The notes under the pieces: model-generated | Seen by the model: the letters and a program-made list of their open reading frames with translations, nothing else | What the model was told of the DNA's origin: nothing | Database searches by the model: none | Made by a program: the position numbers and the translations under genes | Shown here: piece after piece, positions 8,525-18,313 of the stretch | Numbering within the stretch: position 1 is the stretch's first letter | Layout: every line of letters starts with the position of its first letter | Assembly (NCBI GenBank): GCA_027451445.1 | Contig: DAIDJG010000272.1 | Span: 46,049-110,048, forward strand | Source: Singulisphaera sp. | Lineage (GTDB): Bacteria; Planctomycetota; Planctomycetia; Isosphaerales; Isosphaeraceae | Direction of reading: 5' to 3' | DNA length: 64,000 nt

Positions 8525-10635
8525 TGCCTGCGATCCTTGGGCGAAGGCCGATCTGGGTGGCAGCGATCCTCCTGGTAGCGGTGCCCACCGCCTCGGCTCA
8601 GAACGGCCCAACCGACGACGAGGTGGCGCAGGCGATTGGGCGCGGCGTCGACTACCTCAAAGACGCGCAAGGACCGACGGGGAGCTGGACGTACGATTTC
8701 CAACAAAACCATGAGCTTGGGGTCACGGCGCTCGCCGGCCTGGCACTGCTCGAGAACGGCATCGACCGCGAAGATCCCGTGATTGGCCGGGCGACCGAAG
8801 TCGTAGCCACGCTCGCACCGCGGTCGAATCAGACCTACGATCTTGCGCTGGCGATTCTGTTTCTGGCGCGCGCTCAGCAGGAGTCGCAAGGCCCCAACGA
8901 CGCCCTGATCCGGCGCCTGGCACGGCGGCTCGAGGACGGCGAGCGCAAGGGCATGTGGGGCTATTTCGTCCCGCTCGCCAGCGAAGAGGAGGCCAGGGGC
9001 TCTCGGCGAGGACGGGGACGAAGCCCGTCGGCGCTCGGGCCGCCAGACAATTCGAACACTCAGTTCGCTCTCCTCGGCATCTGGGCCGCGAGCCGGCACG
9101 AGTTCGACGCCAACGATGCGCTGGAGGCGATCGACGCACACTTTCGCGACTCACACCTCTCGGACGGGCATTGGGGTTACCGGCCGGGAATGAGCGGCAC
9201 GCACGCGATGACGTGCGCAGGGCTTATGGGCCTGGCCATCACCTCGGCGCGGCCGAAGCTCGCTGAGCGGCAAACCGCCCGCGCGCGAGGCGCCGCGCTC
9301 GCGGCGGATCCAATCTTCAGCGAGGGCCTCATCGCCGTCACCAAGGACGCACACTCGATCGGACCGGGTTCGGATATCTACTATCTTTGGTCGCTCGAAC
9401 GCGTCTGCGTTGCCCTTGGCCTGCGTAGCCTCGATGGTTTCGACTGGTACGCCGCCGGCGCGAAGGAGTTGCTGAGACGCCAGCGCAAGGACGGAAGCTG
9501 GCCCGATCCGGACTGGGGCCACTTGCCGAACACATGCCTCGCGCTCTTGTTTCTGCGAAAGGCCAACCTGGCGTTCGAGCTCGACCGTGTACTCAAGCTG
9601 CCCGACGCGGGGCGTCCCGATCGGCGCCCAGGACCCGCCGCGGACGAGGCGACCTCAACGAAAGACGAACCCGTTGCCGAATCGTCGGGCGACGCCCGTG
9701 TTGTCGTGACTGGGGCCAGTGAGTCCAAATTCCCCGAGATTCAGGTCGAGTTCGAGGTCAAGCGACCGGATGGCACGTACGTCCTGGACGCACACAAGGA
9801 GGACTTTCGGGTGACGGAGTCGGATACGGAGATGCCGATTCTGAGCCTTCAGTCGCCGACATCGTCCGAAGCGCATCCGATCACGGTGGTGCTCGTGGTC
9901 GACCATAGTCGGAGCATGGAGGAGGAGGACCGGATCGGAGCCCTGAAGCGCGCTGTGGGGTCGTTCGTCAAAGGGCTACCCCAAGGGTCGAAAGTGGCCG
10001 TCGTGGCGTTTTCGTCCGAGGTCGCGGTGATTTGTCCCTTCACCACCGATTTCGCGCGCGTGGAGGACGCGGTCAACCGCTTGAAACCCGAGGGAGCCAC
10101 ACGCTATTACGACGCCGTCGCCGAGGCCCTCGAATTGCTCCACGGCGAGACGGGACGGCGTGCGGTGCTCGCGATGACGGATGGCGAGGACACGTTCAGT
10201 CAGGCCGCGACACTCGACTCAGCCGTCGTCGCGGCTCGCCGGCTCGGGCTCCCGGTTCACACCCTGGGGCTCGGTTCCGAGGATGAGATCGAGAGCGACG
10301 CTTTGAAAAAACTGGCCTCTTCGACCCGTGGCCAATACTATCCGGCACGGCAGTCGGACCAGTTGCGTAAGATCTACGAAGAGCTCGCGCAACGTTTGAG
10401 CTCCAGCTACAGCCTGATCTACCGAACCGACCGGAAACTGCCGGACGGCACCCTCCGGCCGGTGCGCGTCTCGTACCGAGCGAGCCGACAGGTTGGTGAG
10501 ACCGCAGTGTTCATCCGCGGCATGGTTGTCCCTGCTACCGGGTGGCCTGGCCTGTTTCTTGGGTTGCTGGCGCTGCTGGCCGCACTGGCACTCCTTCCGA
10601 CCTGGATGAAACGGCGGTCGCCGTCGAAACCGTGA
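8524..10635 (+). CDS. secreted, membrane-anchored protein with squalene-cyclase-like repeats and VWA domain
   Basis: The ATG at 8524 overlaps the previous stop by one base. The 703-residue product starts with a signal peptide ending near A24-S25-A26. Residues about 30-370 form an alpha/alpha-barrel of the prenyltransferase/squalene-cyclase type, seen as repeats such as GSWTYDF, GHWGYRP and DGSWPDPDWG. The VWA domain (about 450-640) has a complete MIDAS: DHSRS at 460-464, a GATRYYDA segment and MTDGED. A hydrophobic helix near 676-695 followed by K-R-R anchors the C-terminus. The VWA is therefore displayed outside the cytoplasm, and could in principle be the external counterpart of the VWA on the Hsp70 gene product (inference). 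Confidence 0.85.
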   Translation: MPAILGRRPIWVAAILLVAVPTASAQNGPTDDEVAQAIGRGVDYLKDAQGPTGSWTYDFQQNHELGVTALAGLALLENGIDREDPVIGRATEVVATLAPRSNQTYDLALAILFLARAQQESQGPNDALIRRLARRLEDGERKGMWGYFVPLASEEEARGSRRGRGRSPSALGPPDNSNTQFALLGIWAASRHEFDANDALEAIDAHFRDSHLSDGHWGYRPGMSGTHAMTCAGLMGLAITSARPKLAERQTARARGAALAADPIFSEGLIAVTKDAHSIGPGSDIYYLWSLERVCVALGLRSLDGFDWYAAGAKELLRRQRKDGSWPDPDWGHLPNTCLALLFLRKANLAFELDRVLKLPDAGRPDRRPGPAADEATSTKDEPVAESSGDARVVVTGASESKFPEIQVEFEVKRPDGTYVLDAHKEDFRVTESDTEMPILSLQSPTSSEAHPITVVLVVDHSRSMEEEDRIGALKRAVGSFVKGLPQGSKVAVVAFSSEVAVICPFTTDFARVEDAVNRLKPEGATRYYDAVAEALELLHGETGRRAVLAMTDGEDTFSQAATLDSAVVAARRLGLPVHTLGLGSEDEIESDALKKLASSTRGQYYPARQSDQLRKIYEELAQRLSSSYSLIYRTDRKLPDGTLRPVRVSYRASRQVGETAVFIRGMVVPATGWPGLFLGLLALLAALALLPTWMKRRSPSKP

Positions 10636-10748
10636 GACAACTTGATCAGAAAAGACTGGGCCAACACGCCGCGCTCGCCGTAGAATCTGTACGTACAATC
10701 ACCGGAGACCCAGTCCTCCGCGACAAGAACATCGACGAGGTCCGCTTG

Positions 10749-12083
10749 ATGCCCCGGCATGAAACCAAGAGCCTATTTGGATTTGACGAGCCGGAGGCGG
10801 ATCCGACGACACAGGCCGGCCCCGATGCGCCCCTGGCGGAGCGGATGCGCCCTCGGACGCTCGACGAGTACGTTGGCCAGCAGCACCTCGTCGGCCAGGG
10901 GCGGCTCGTAACGAAGCTCGTCAAAGGGGGCGGAGTACTGCCCTCGTTGATCCTCTGGGGCGGCCCGGGCACCGGGAAAACAACGCTCGCGCGCTTGCTC
11001 GCAAGACGCACTGAGGCCCGCTTCGCGCCGTTGTCCGCAGTCTTGTCGGGCGTGAAGGAGTTACGCGAGGCACTGGCCGAGGCAAAAGACGCCCGGCGCA
11101 GGGGCCGGCGGACAGTCCTCTTTATCGACGAGATCCACCGGTTCAACAAAGCGCAGCAAGACGCGCTGCTGCCGGCGGTCGAGGACGGAACCGTCACGCT
11201 GATCGGCGCAACCACGGAGAACCCGTCGTTCGAGGTCAACGCAGCCCTGCTGTCGAGGGCGCGTGTTCTGACGTTGAACCCACTGACGGAGTCGGACGTC
11301 TTGCAGATCGTCAACTCCGCTCTGATCGATGCCGAACGGGGACTCGCTCGCTGGACACCTCGGCTGACCGACGAGGACCTCGCTCACCTCGCTCGAGCGG
11401 CAGCGGGCGATGCCCGCGTCGCTCTCACGGCACTGGAGTCGGCCGTCCTGGCGACTGAGCCGGACTTGGATGGCACCCGACACGTTGAGCGAGAGACACT
11501 GATCGAGGCCCTCGGTCGCGCTCGCTTCGCGTACGACAAAGGGGGCGAGGAACACTACAACCTGATTTCGGCATTGATCAAATCGCTGCGAAACTCAGAC
11601 GCCGACGCCGGCCTCTACTGGCTCGCGCGGCTGATCGAGGGCGGTGCCGACCCGGTGTTCATTGCGCGGCGATTGTGCATCCTCGCGTCCGAGGACATCG
11701 GCCTGGCCGACCCTCAAGCCTTGGTTCAGGCATCGGCCGCGGTCCAGATCGTGCAGTTGATCGGCTTACCCGAGGGCTTGTACCCGCTCTCTCAGGCCAC
11801 GATCTACCTCGCCCAGGCGCCGAAGTCGAACCTCATCAAGCGTGCCTACTTCGCCGCTGCGGCGGATGCGGCCGAGACCGCCCGCGAGCCGGTGCCGCTG
11901 CATCTCCGCAATGCGGTCGCGCCACTCATGAAGGCGGTCGGCTATGGCGAAGGATACCGCTATGTGCACGACGATCCCGCGGCTCGGCAGGAAATGATGT
12001 GCTTGCCCGAAAAACTGGCGGGCCGAACCTACATCAATCCACCACCGAAGAGCGCCGGGACGTCAGGCGAGCCAGCGTTCTGA
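10749..12083 (+). CDS. rarA: replication-associated recombination protein A
   Basis: This 444-residue AAA+ ATPase matches the RarA/MgsA family, which acts at stalled replication forks in the cytoplasm. Visible motifs are the opening RPRTLDEYVGQQHL (about 35-48), Walker A GPGTGKT (72-78), Walker B FIDEIHRFNK (about 125-134), sensor 1 ATTENPSFEV, and the conserved C-terminal tetramerisation region with EDIGLADPQAL. The length is as expected. The start at 10749 puts the protein in register with the family; an upstream extension in the same frame runs into the preceding gene. The gene follows the VWA gene by 113 bases and belongs functionally to DNA repair, not to that cluster. Confidence 0.95.
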   Translation: MPRHETKSLFGFDEPEADPTTQAGPDAPLAERMRPRTLDEYVGQQHLVGQGRLVTKLVKGGGVLPSLILWGGPGTGKTTLARLLARRTEARFAPLSAVLSGVKELREALAEAKDARRRGRRTVLFIDEIHRFNKAQQDALLPAVEDGTVTLIGATTENPSFEVNAALLSRARVLTLNPLTESDVLQIVNSALIDAERGLARWTPRLTDEDLAHLARAAAGDARVALTALESAVLATEPDLDGTRHVERETLIEALGRARFAYDKGGEEHYNLISALIKSLRNSDADAGLYWLARLIEGGADPVFIARRLCILASEDIGLADPQALVQASAAVQIVQLIGLPEGLYPLSQATIYLAQAPKSNLIKRAYFAAAADAAETAREPVPLHLRNAVAPLMKAVGYGEGYRYVHDDPAARQEMMCLPEKLAGRTYINPPPKSAGTSGEPAF

Positions 12084-12240
12084 GCCGAATAAGAACTCTC
12101 CACCTTCTTGACGGGGCAAGCCTCCAAACGCCCGGTTTTGGTTGCGGTTGACGGTTCATCCCATCCCGAATACCATCGCTCGCCCCTTCGGATTGTCCTC
12201 TCGAAGTGATCGATCATCCGTCATCCCCGAACGCCCTTCC

Positions 12241-13542
12241 ATGAGTGCTGCCACGCCTCAACGCCGCGCGATCGATCGGTGGGCGTCGTTGGCGCTACTG
12301 CTGGAGTGGGCGCTCGGTCTGCGGATCGCGGCGGCGAACCTCGTTCAGTGGTTCTCCCAGCGCAAGGGTACACTGTGTCTCTTCCCCGATACCGGAATCT
12401 ACTGGCACCTCGCCCGGATGATCCGCCGGGGCGCACCCTTCGAGGTGCTCGCATGGGGCGATATTCCTCACTTTGCCCTCCGCACGCCGGGTTACCCCCT
12501 GTTCCTCGCATTTTGCCAGTTGCTCTTCGGCGAGAGTCTCCTGGCGGTCCGCCTCGTGCAGGCGCTTCTGGGGGCGGTCAGCGTCTGGCTGGTGTTTCGA
12601 CTGACCCGGCAGGTCGCAGCCGAGCCGCCGGGAGCAGTTCCGAGGCGACGATGGACGGTTCCCCTGCTGGCGGCGGGCCTGGCAACGTTCGATCCATACT
12701 TCGTCGGCACTTCGGCACTCGTGCTCTCCGAGGCACTCTTCATTGTCTTCATGCTCCTGTCGCTATGGGGCCTGGCGGTCCTCTGGCCTTCTGGGACGAC
12801 CTCTGCACCCTCGCGGCCGCTTCTGTGGGCGGCTTTGGTAGGGTTGGCGACAGGTGCCGCGGTGCTCGTGAAACCCTCGTGGGCACTCTGCCCGCCTGGA
12901 CTTCTGCTTGCCTGGATCGCGTTGAGCAATCGACGGTTGAGCGCGTTGCGCGGGGTGTTGGTGATCACGCTTGTAGCTGCGCTCGTCATGACGCCCTGGT
13001 GGATTCGCAACGCGCGCATCTACGGCAAGTTCGTCCCCACAGCCCTCTGGATGGGCGCGAGCCTCTACGACGGCATCAATCCCCGCGCCACCGGCGCCAG
13101 CGACATGCGGTTCATGGACGATCCGGACACCTGGCCGCTCGACGAGGAAACCCAGGACCGCGAGCTTCGCCGACGTGCGCTCGCGTTCGCTCGCGAACAT
13201 CCGGGCCGCGTCGTCGAGCTCGCCGCGATCAAATTCGCACGCTACTGGAGCCTCTGGCCCAATACCGACACGCTCAGATCCAAACCGGTGATGGCCGCGT
13301 GCGCCCTTTGGAGTGTCCCGCTGTTCGCGTTCTGGATCATTGGGGCGTGGAACCGCCGCCGCGACACCCGGGCGATCGTACTTCTCGCGGGGCCAATCCT
13401 TTACTTTTGCGCACTGCACATGATCTTCGCCGGCTCGATGCGCTACCGGATTCCGGGCGAAGTCCCCGCGCTCGGCCTGGCGGCTATGGGTCTACAATGC
13501 CTCTGGGCACGGCTGCAGAAAACGTCGTTGGCACAAGGATGA
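12241..13542 (+). CDS. GT39/ArnT-like membrane glycosyltransferase
   Basis: The 433-residue protein has about ten transmembrane helices and an early luminal loop with PDTGIYWHLARMI, in which the acidic residue fits the catalytic Asp of the GT-C fold used by PMT/ArnT enzymes. The motif TPGYPLFLAF and the loop TPWWIRNARIYGKFVP near residue 250 are typical of bacterial GT39 relatives using polyprenyl-phosphate sugars. The substrate cannot be told from sequence. The ATG at 12241 is chosen over a TTG 99 bases upstream because the earlier segment has no family character. The region from 12084 to 12240 shows nothing else. Confidence 0.82.
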   Translation: MSAATPQRRAIDRWASLALLLEWALGLRIAAANLVQWFSQRKGTLCLFPDTGIYWHLARMIRRGAPFEVLAWGDIPHFALRTPGYPLFLAFCQLLFGESLLAVRLVQALLGAVSVWLVFRLTRQVAAEPPGAVPRRRWTVPLLAAGLATFDPYFVGTSALVLSEALFIVFMLLSLWGLAVLWPSGTTSAPSRPLLWAALVGLATGAAVLVKPSWALCPPGLLLAWIALSNRRLSALRGVLVITLVAALVMTPWWIRNARIYGKFVPTALWMGASLYDGINPRATGASDMRFMDDPDTWPLDEETQDRELRRRALAFAREHPGRVVELAAIKFARYWSLWPNTDTLRSKPVMAACALWSVPLFAFWIIGAWNRRRDTRAIVLLAGPILYFCALHMIFAGSMRYRIPGEVPALGLAAMGLQCLWARLQKTSLAQG

Positions 13543-13587
13543 CGGGAGGCTGATCTCGTCGTCACTCCAAGGAAGGAGAAGCGGTCA

Positions 13588-16500
13588 ATGCGCATCCGAA
13601 TCCGCTGGCGCAAACTTGTCGCCTGGACCCTGCTCCTCATCCTGTGCACGATCGCCGGAGGGCTGGGATTCGCCTACTCGTTCTACACCGACAGCGCGAC
13701 GCTCGGCTCCCTGCTCAAGGCCGAGATTCCGCGCTACTTTCCACACACCCAGTTCGACGTCGGCCGTGTCCGGGTGCGGCCGTTCATCGGTGAGGTGACG
13801 CTCACGGACCTGGGGCTTCGCCAGGTCGTGGACGGCGCCAACTTTCAGATGCTACGGATCCCCTGGCTGCACGTCCGCCACGACGCGAGAGCCTTGCTCA
13901 AGGGGCATTTTGAGCCCCAAGAAGTCGTGGTTTCTTACCCGACATTGCGCCTCTGCCGTAGGCGCGACGGTTCCTGGAACCTGCAAGGGTTTCTCGCCGA
14001 TCCTTGGCCCGCGCCGCCCTTGAAACAAGCGCCTCCGGTCACGATCCAGAACGGCTCGATCGAACTGGCTGAGACCGGACCCGACGGATCAACCACGGTC
14101 TTTTCGATTCTTCGCAAGGCCAGTATCAAGATCGAGTCCCTGCGCGAAGGCGAACTCAAGTTTGAAGGATTGGCAGAAGGCGATGCGTTCGACCGCGTAT
14201 CGCTCAACGGAACAATCGATCTAGGCACCGGGCGGATCTACATGACCGGGGATCTCGCGCGCGTGGAACTCACCGAGAAGCTGTTCAAGCGGAGCCCCCC
14301 CGAGTGGCGCACAACGCTCGATCGCATCGGCCTGACCGCCGGTGAGCTGGACGTGGACTTGAACACTTTGATTTACGATCCATCAGGCACTCCGAAACTG
14401 CGCTATGCGGTGAAAGGACGGCTCAACGGCGGAGCATGGAACTGCAACAAGCTGCCGTTTCCGATCAACGACCTCGCGGCGAGTCTTATCCTGAGCGACG
14501 GCGTCCTGAAGATTGATAAGGTGGAAGGCTACAACGGCACAACCCGGGTAGGGGGCACGGCGGAAGTTGTCCTGAGCGATTCTCCACTTCCGCCGCTTAA
14601 GCTGAGTCTCGAGCTCAGCGGCCTGGAACTCAACGATCGGCTCAAGAAATGGACGCCGCCGGAATTCGCCGAGACGTGGGAGAACTTCAAGCCAACCGGG
14701 GTCGTCAGCGTCAACATGGACGTGACCCGAACCGTTCCGGGAGGTCCCGTCGCGCTTGGCATGCACGTGAAGTGTCACGACGTGGCGATGGTCTACAAGC
14801 ACTTCGCCTACCCGCTCGAACATATCCGCGGCGACCTCGACTTTACCCCTGCTATGGTGCGCCTGAACCTCCACACGCTGCTCGGGGGCAAGCCTCTTAC
14901 CGCAGTCGGAACGATCGTCAACCCGGGACCGAATGCCATCGTCAAGCTCGACTTCAAAGGTCAATCGTTGCCAATCGACAAGCTACTCTTCGACGCCGTC
15001 CCCCCGGAAATCCGCAAAGTACTCGACGACTTCAAGCCGGCCGGCTCCGTAAGAGGTACGGCTCATATCGAGAGACATCCGCCGCTCACACCGAGAGACG
15101 ACCCGCGAGGACGGATCACCCTCGTCGCCGACCTCGACATGAACGAAGGCTGTTCCATCCGCTGGGCGGACTTGCCTTACCCGGTCGAGCACTTGACGGG
15201 TCGTCTCGAATTAAGGCCCGACCAATGGCGATTCCGTTCGATGCGGGGAGATAACGGACAGGCGGAGATCACAGGTTACGGCGACGTCAAGAAAGTCCCC
15301 GGCGCCCCGGTGGGGAAGGACCTCAAAATCGACCTCCACCTGCAAGCCAAGAATCTGCCCTTCGACGACGAACTGCACCGGTCACTTCCGGAGGCGTGGC
15401 AGAAAACCTGGACCATCCTCAACCCCATCGGCGCGAGCAACATCGAGGCCACGGTCAAGATCGCGCCGGGACGGCCGGACGACTACCACGTGGAAATCAC
15501 CCCCAAACTCGCAACAAGCGTCCGGCTCAGGTTCGAACGGATTCGCCAGCTTGCCGACGATCCCGGCGGCACCGTCGAGATGCGGATGGAAGACGTGAAC
15601 GGCCGCTTCATCTTCGACAACGGCACGGTGAAGATGCACGACGTCGGCTTCCATTTTCATGAGTCACCGGTTCGGGTCGCATCGGGGACGGTCGTCGTCG
15701 AAAACAGTGGGCGATTCAACCTCAAGGTCGAGGACTTACGGGTTGATCAATTCCGCGTCGACTCGCGGCTGCGCGCGATGATGCCCCCCTTGATGGCACA
15801 ATTCGCGCGCCGGATCGACAATGAGTTGGTGACCTTCCGCGGGAACCTTGGGCTCCAGTGGTCGGGCAAGGTCGACGATCCGGTGCGGTGCGAATGGGAC
15901 AACGGGCTCGTCGTCCTGAACAACAATAACGTGGATACGGGAGTCCCCCTCAAGCATCTCCAGGGACAGCTCGAGATGGTCCGAGGGTGGTCGAACGGCG
16001 AGGCCCTGGAGGTTCATGGGTTTCTTCGGCTCGACAGCGCGTATCTGCACGGCCTGCAAGTGACACGGGTGGAAGCACCCTTTCATGTGCAGAAGGGTCG
16101 CGCGTGGCTCGACGGTATTCAAGGAAAGCTGCTCGGCGGAGATGTCACCGGCAAGGTGGCGATCAGCCTCGAAGGGACTCCTCGGTACGAAGCGAAGCTC
16201 GCGCTCACAGACGCCGACTTGCAGAACTACACGATGACGATCCCTGGGAAGCAAGACTTCCGAGGAATCGCTTCCGCACAGATCGACTTTCGCGGGCAAG
16301 GCACGGATCTCCATACCTTACAAGGAAGCGGCGAGGCCCACGTCTCCAATGGCTACCTTGGCGAACTCCCCGGTTTCCTCCGGCTGGTCAAGATTCTCAA
16401 TTTATCACCCGCCACCAAAACCGCGTTCGACTCGGCCGATGTCGCGTTCATGATTCAAAACGGCGAGACCCACCTCGTCCCGATCAAGTTCACGGGCAAT

Positions 16501-16788
16501 GCATTTAGCCTAATGGGCGGCGGCACCCTTGACCTGCAGGGGGCGCTCGACCTCCGCCTTCGGGTGCTCTACGGCCGCGATAAGCTACACCTCTTCATGG
16601 TCAGCGATGCGCTCCGCGAAGCCAGCGGCCAGATCCTGGTGATCCGCGTCCAGGGAACCCCCGCGTTTCCCAAGTTCTTCCTGGAGGTTCTTCCGAAGGC
16701 GTCGGAAATCGCCAAGTCCTTTGCCGAACGCAAGGTACGGCAAGACGCTGGAGTCGACGCGACACAGGCGCGAACGTTCCGACGGTAA
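13588..16788 (+). CDS. AsmA-like outer-envelope protein
   Basis: The gene starts at an ATG with a strong GGAAGGAG site 10 bases upstream. The 1066-residue product has one N-terminal membrane helix (about residues 11-31) and a very long beta-rich periplasmic part made of repeated segments of the DUF3971/AsmA type, for example ALGMHVKCHDV and KLDFKGQSL. The C-terminal third carries AsmA-like features (DFRGQG, GSGEAHVSNGYLGELPG). Known AsmA-family proteins (YhdP, TamB) form hydrophobic grooves that move lipids between membranes, so a role in outer membrane lipid homeostasis is the natural guess. Confidence 0.8.
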   Translation: MRIRIRWRKLVAWTLLLILCTIAGGLGFAYSFYTDSATLGSLLKAEIPRYFPHTQFDVGRVRVRPFIGEVTLTDLGLRQVVDGANFQMLRIPWLHVRHDARALLKGHFEPQEVVVSYPTLRLCRRRDGSWNLQGFLADPWPAPPLKQAPPVTIQNGSIELAETGPDGSTTVFSILRKASIKIESLREGELKFEGLAEGDAFDRVSLNGTIDLGTGRIYMTGDLARVELTEKLFKRSPPEWRTTLDRIGLTAGELDVDLNTLIYDPSGTPKLRYAVKGRLNGGAWNCNKLPFPINDLAASLILSDGVLKIDKVEGYNGTTRVGGTAEVVLSDSPLPPLKLSLELSGLELNDRLKKWTPPEFAETWENFKPTGVVSVNMDVTRTVPGGPVALGMHVKCHDVAMVYKHFAYPLEHIRGDLDFTPAMVRLNLHTLLGGKPLTAVGTIVNPGPNAIVKLDFKGQSLPIDKLLFDAVPPEIRKVLDDFKPAGSVRGTAHIERHPPLTPRDDPRGRITLVADLDMNEGCSIRWADLPYPVEHLTGRLELRPDQWRFRSMRGDNGQAEITGYGDVKKVPGAPVGKDLKIDLHLQAKNLPFDDELHRSLPEAWQKTWTILNPIGASNIEATVKIAPGRPDDYHVEITPKLATSVRLRFERIRQLADDPGGTVEMRMEDVNGRFIFDNGTVKMHDVGFHFHESPVRVASGTVVVENSGRFNLKVEDLRVDQFRVDSRLRAMMPPLMAQFARRIDNELVTFRGNLGLQWSGKVDDPVRCEWDNGLVVLNNNNVDTGVPLKHLQGQLEMVRGWSNGEALEVHGFLRLDSAYLHGLQVTRVEAPFHVQKGRAWLDGIQGKLLGGDVTGKVAISLEGTPRYEAKLALTDADLQNYTMTIPGKQDFRGIASAQIDFRGQGTDLHTLQGSGEAHVSNGYLGELPGFLRLVKILNLSPATKTAFDSADVAFMIQNGETHLVPIKFTGNAFSLMGGGTLDLQGALDLRLRVLYGRDKLHLFMVSDALREASGQILVIRVQGTPAFPKFFLEVLPKASEIAKSFAERKVRQDAGVDATQARTFRR

Positions 16789-16953
16789 CTCCGCCCGCTG
16801 GCGATCGCCCTTCACATCGATCGACCCCTTTCTTCAGTAATCCTTCATCTTGCCAGACTTGCCTTAGCACTCGTCGTCCCGCTAAGATGATGGTCATGGA
16901 TGACTGGGCGTCCTTCATGGACGAGTCGTGACACTCGAGAGTCGACTCCTCGG

Positions 16954-17232
16954 ATGGCCAGGGAGCGATGGCACGTTCACTATTCGGGTCGCGTGCAAGG
17001 GGTAGGGTTCCGGCTCACGGCCCGTCACCTTTCACGCGATTTCCAGGTTGGGGGCTACGTCCGCAACCTCCCGGATGGACGGGTCGAGCTCTTGGCGGAA
17101 GGAGAACCGACCGAGGTCACGGGCTTCTTGAACGCGATCAGACGCGAGCTCGGAGACAAGATTCGAGACGCCCAGGAAGAACGCGAGCCTCCGAGCGATC
17201 CTCCTTTTGTTGATTTCGACATTCGCTACTAA
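16954..17232 (+). CDS. acyP: acylphosphatase
   Basis: A 92-residue protein with the standard acylphosphatase fold: [14 protein letters not shown] holds the phosphate-binding loop and catalytic R20, and [10 protein letters not shown] holds N38. Acylphosphatases hydrolyse acylphosphates such as 1,3-bisphosphoglycerate or carbamoyl phosphate. The ATG at 16954 gives the usual family length, whereas a start 54 bases upstream would add an 18-residue tail with no similarity. It stands alone between the AsmA-like gene and the ABC-2 permease. Confidence 0.95.
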   Translation: MARERWHVHYSGRVQGVGFRLTARHLSRDFQVGGYVRNLPDGRVELLAEGEPTEVTGFLNAIRRELGDKIRDAQEEREPPSDPPFVDFDIRY

Positions 17233-17301
17233 TCCGTCGCAAAACGGGTATTCCGTTTCTGGCCGTCATTCATTCTTCTCCTCATTCGAGCTCTTGCCAC
17301 C

Positions 17302-18135
17302 ATGAAAGCATTCACGATCGCGACCGCTACCGCCAAGGAGGCGATTCGCCAACCCGTCTTCTTCGTCCTCGCACTGCTCGCAGGCTCCTGGCTCATTTTC
17401 TCCATTTTCTTGGCGTACTTCACCTTTGGCGAAGACATCAAGATGTACAAAGACACGGGCTTGACCACGATCTCATTCGCCGGCCTCTTGCTGGCTCTGT
17501 TGACGGCAAGCTCAACGGTGGCGGAGGAAATCGAAGGCAAAACGGCCATTACTTTGCTCTCGAAGCCGATCAATCGGCGCCAATTCATTGTGGGTAAGTT
17601 CCTGGGCATCGAGCTCGGCGTTTTGGCGCTTTTTGTGCTCCTCGGCCTCTTGTTCGAAGGGGGCGTTTACTACAAGTATGCGTACGACCTGCGCGAAGCG
17701 GCCGGGGGTGCCCCAGAAGCCTCCAAGCAGTGGGATCAGGTGAAGCAAGTGCTGCCTGGGCTTGCGCTTGGGTTCCTGGAAGTGACCGTGCTGACGAGCA
17801 TCAGTGTGGCTATCTCCACGCGCCTGCCGATGCTGGTCAACCTGGTCGTCTGCATTGCAATCTTCTTTTTGGGACACTTGAGCCCGGTCCTGGTGGAGGC
17901 GACAGGCCAGGGGGTGAAACAAGGGAACGTCAACGAGCTTGTCAGCTTCATGGCACAATTGTTCGCGTGGATTCTGCCCGGCTTGGAGTTCTTCAACGCC
18001 GGCCCGTCCATCTCAACCGGGGCCGTAATTCCCTGGATGCAGTACGTAATTCCGGCACTTGGCTATTGTGTGTTGTACAGTGGAGCAGCATTGTTGTTCG
18101 CCTTCCTCTTGTTTGAGGATCGCGACCTGGCTTGA
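17302..18135 (+). CDS. ABC-2 type transporter permease
   Basis: A 277-residue protein with about six transmembrane helices and the ABC-2 layout: a first helix followed by a loop, then the conserved segment EEIEGKTAITLLSKPINRRQFIVGKFLG, characteristic of NatB/CcmB-like permeases. No partner ATPase gene is adjacent; the following gene is an ABC exporter-type protein with decayed nucleotide-binding motifs. The start has no strong ribosome binding site, but no alternative fits better. A role in export or lipid/antibiotic efflux cannot be narrowed further. Confidence 0.85.
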   Translation: MKAFTIATATAKEAIRQPVFFVLALLAGSWLIFSIFLAYFTFGEDIKMYKDTGLTTISFAGLLLALLTASSTVAEEIEGKTAITLLSKPINRRQFIVGKFLGIELGVLALFVLLGLLFEGGVYYKYAYDLREAAGGAPEASKQWDQVKQVLPGLALGFLEVTVLTSISVAISTRLPMLVNLVVCIAIFFLGHLSPVLVEATGQGVKQGNVNELVSFMAQLFAWILPGLEFFNAGPSISTGAVIPWMQYVIPALGYCVLYSGAALLFAFLLFEDRDLA

Positions 18136-18313
18136 CGCGGCGCGAATCCTAGGTCGGGCGTGGGGTCGCGAAGCGGATAGCGACGGCCAGGGGGGTTCGT
18201 CCGTTCCGCTCTGCGCCGATCGTCCGCCTGCATTTCGCGGACTGAATCCGGACGAGCCGGTTCGACAACCCATCGAGATAGTTCCCGCTCACTCGCGCCC
18301 ATGGGATTGACGC

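Noticed and set aside
12279..13553. 424-codon plus-strand frame inside the glycosyltransferase gene
   Set aside because: A different frame of the same high-GC DNA, rich in Arg and Pro, with no motif.
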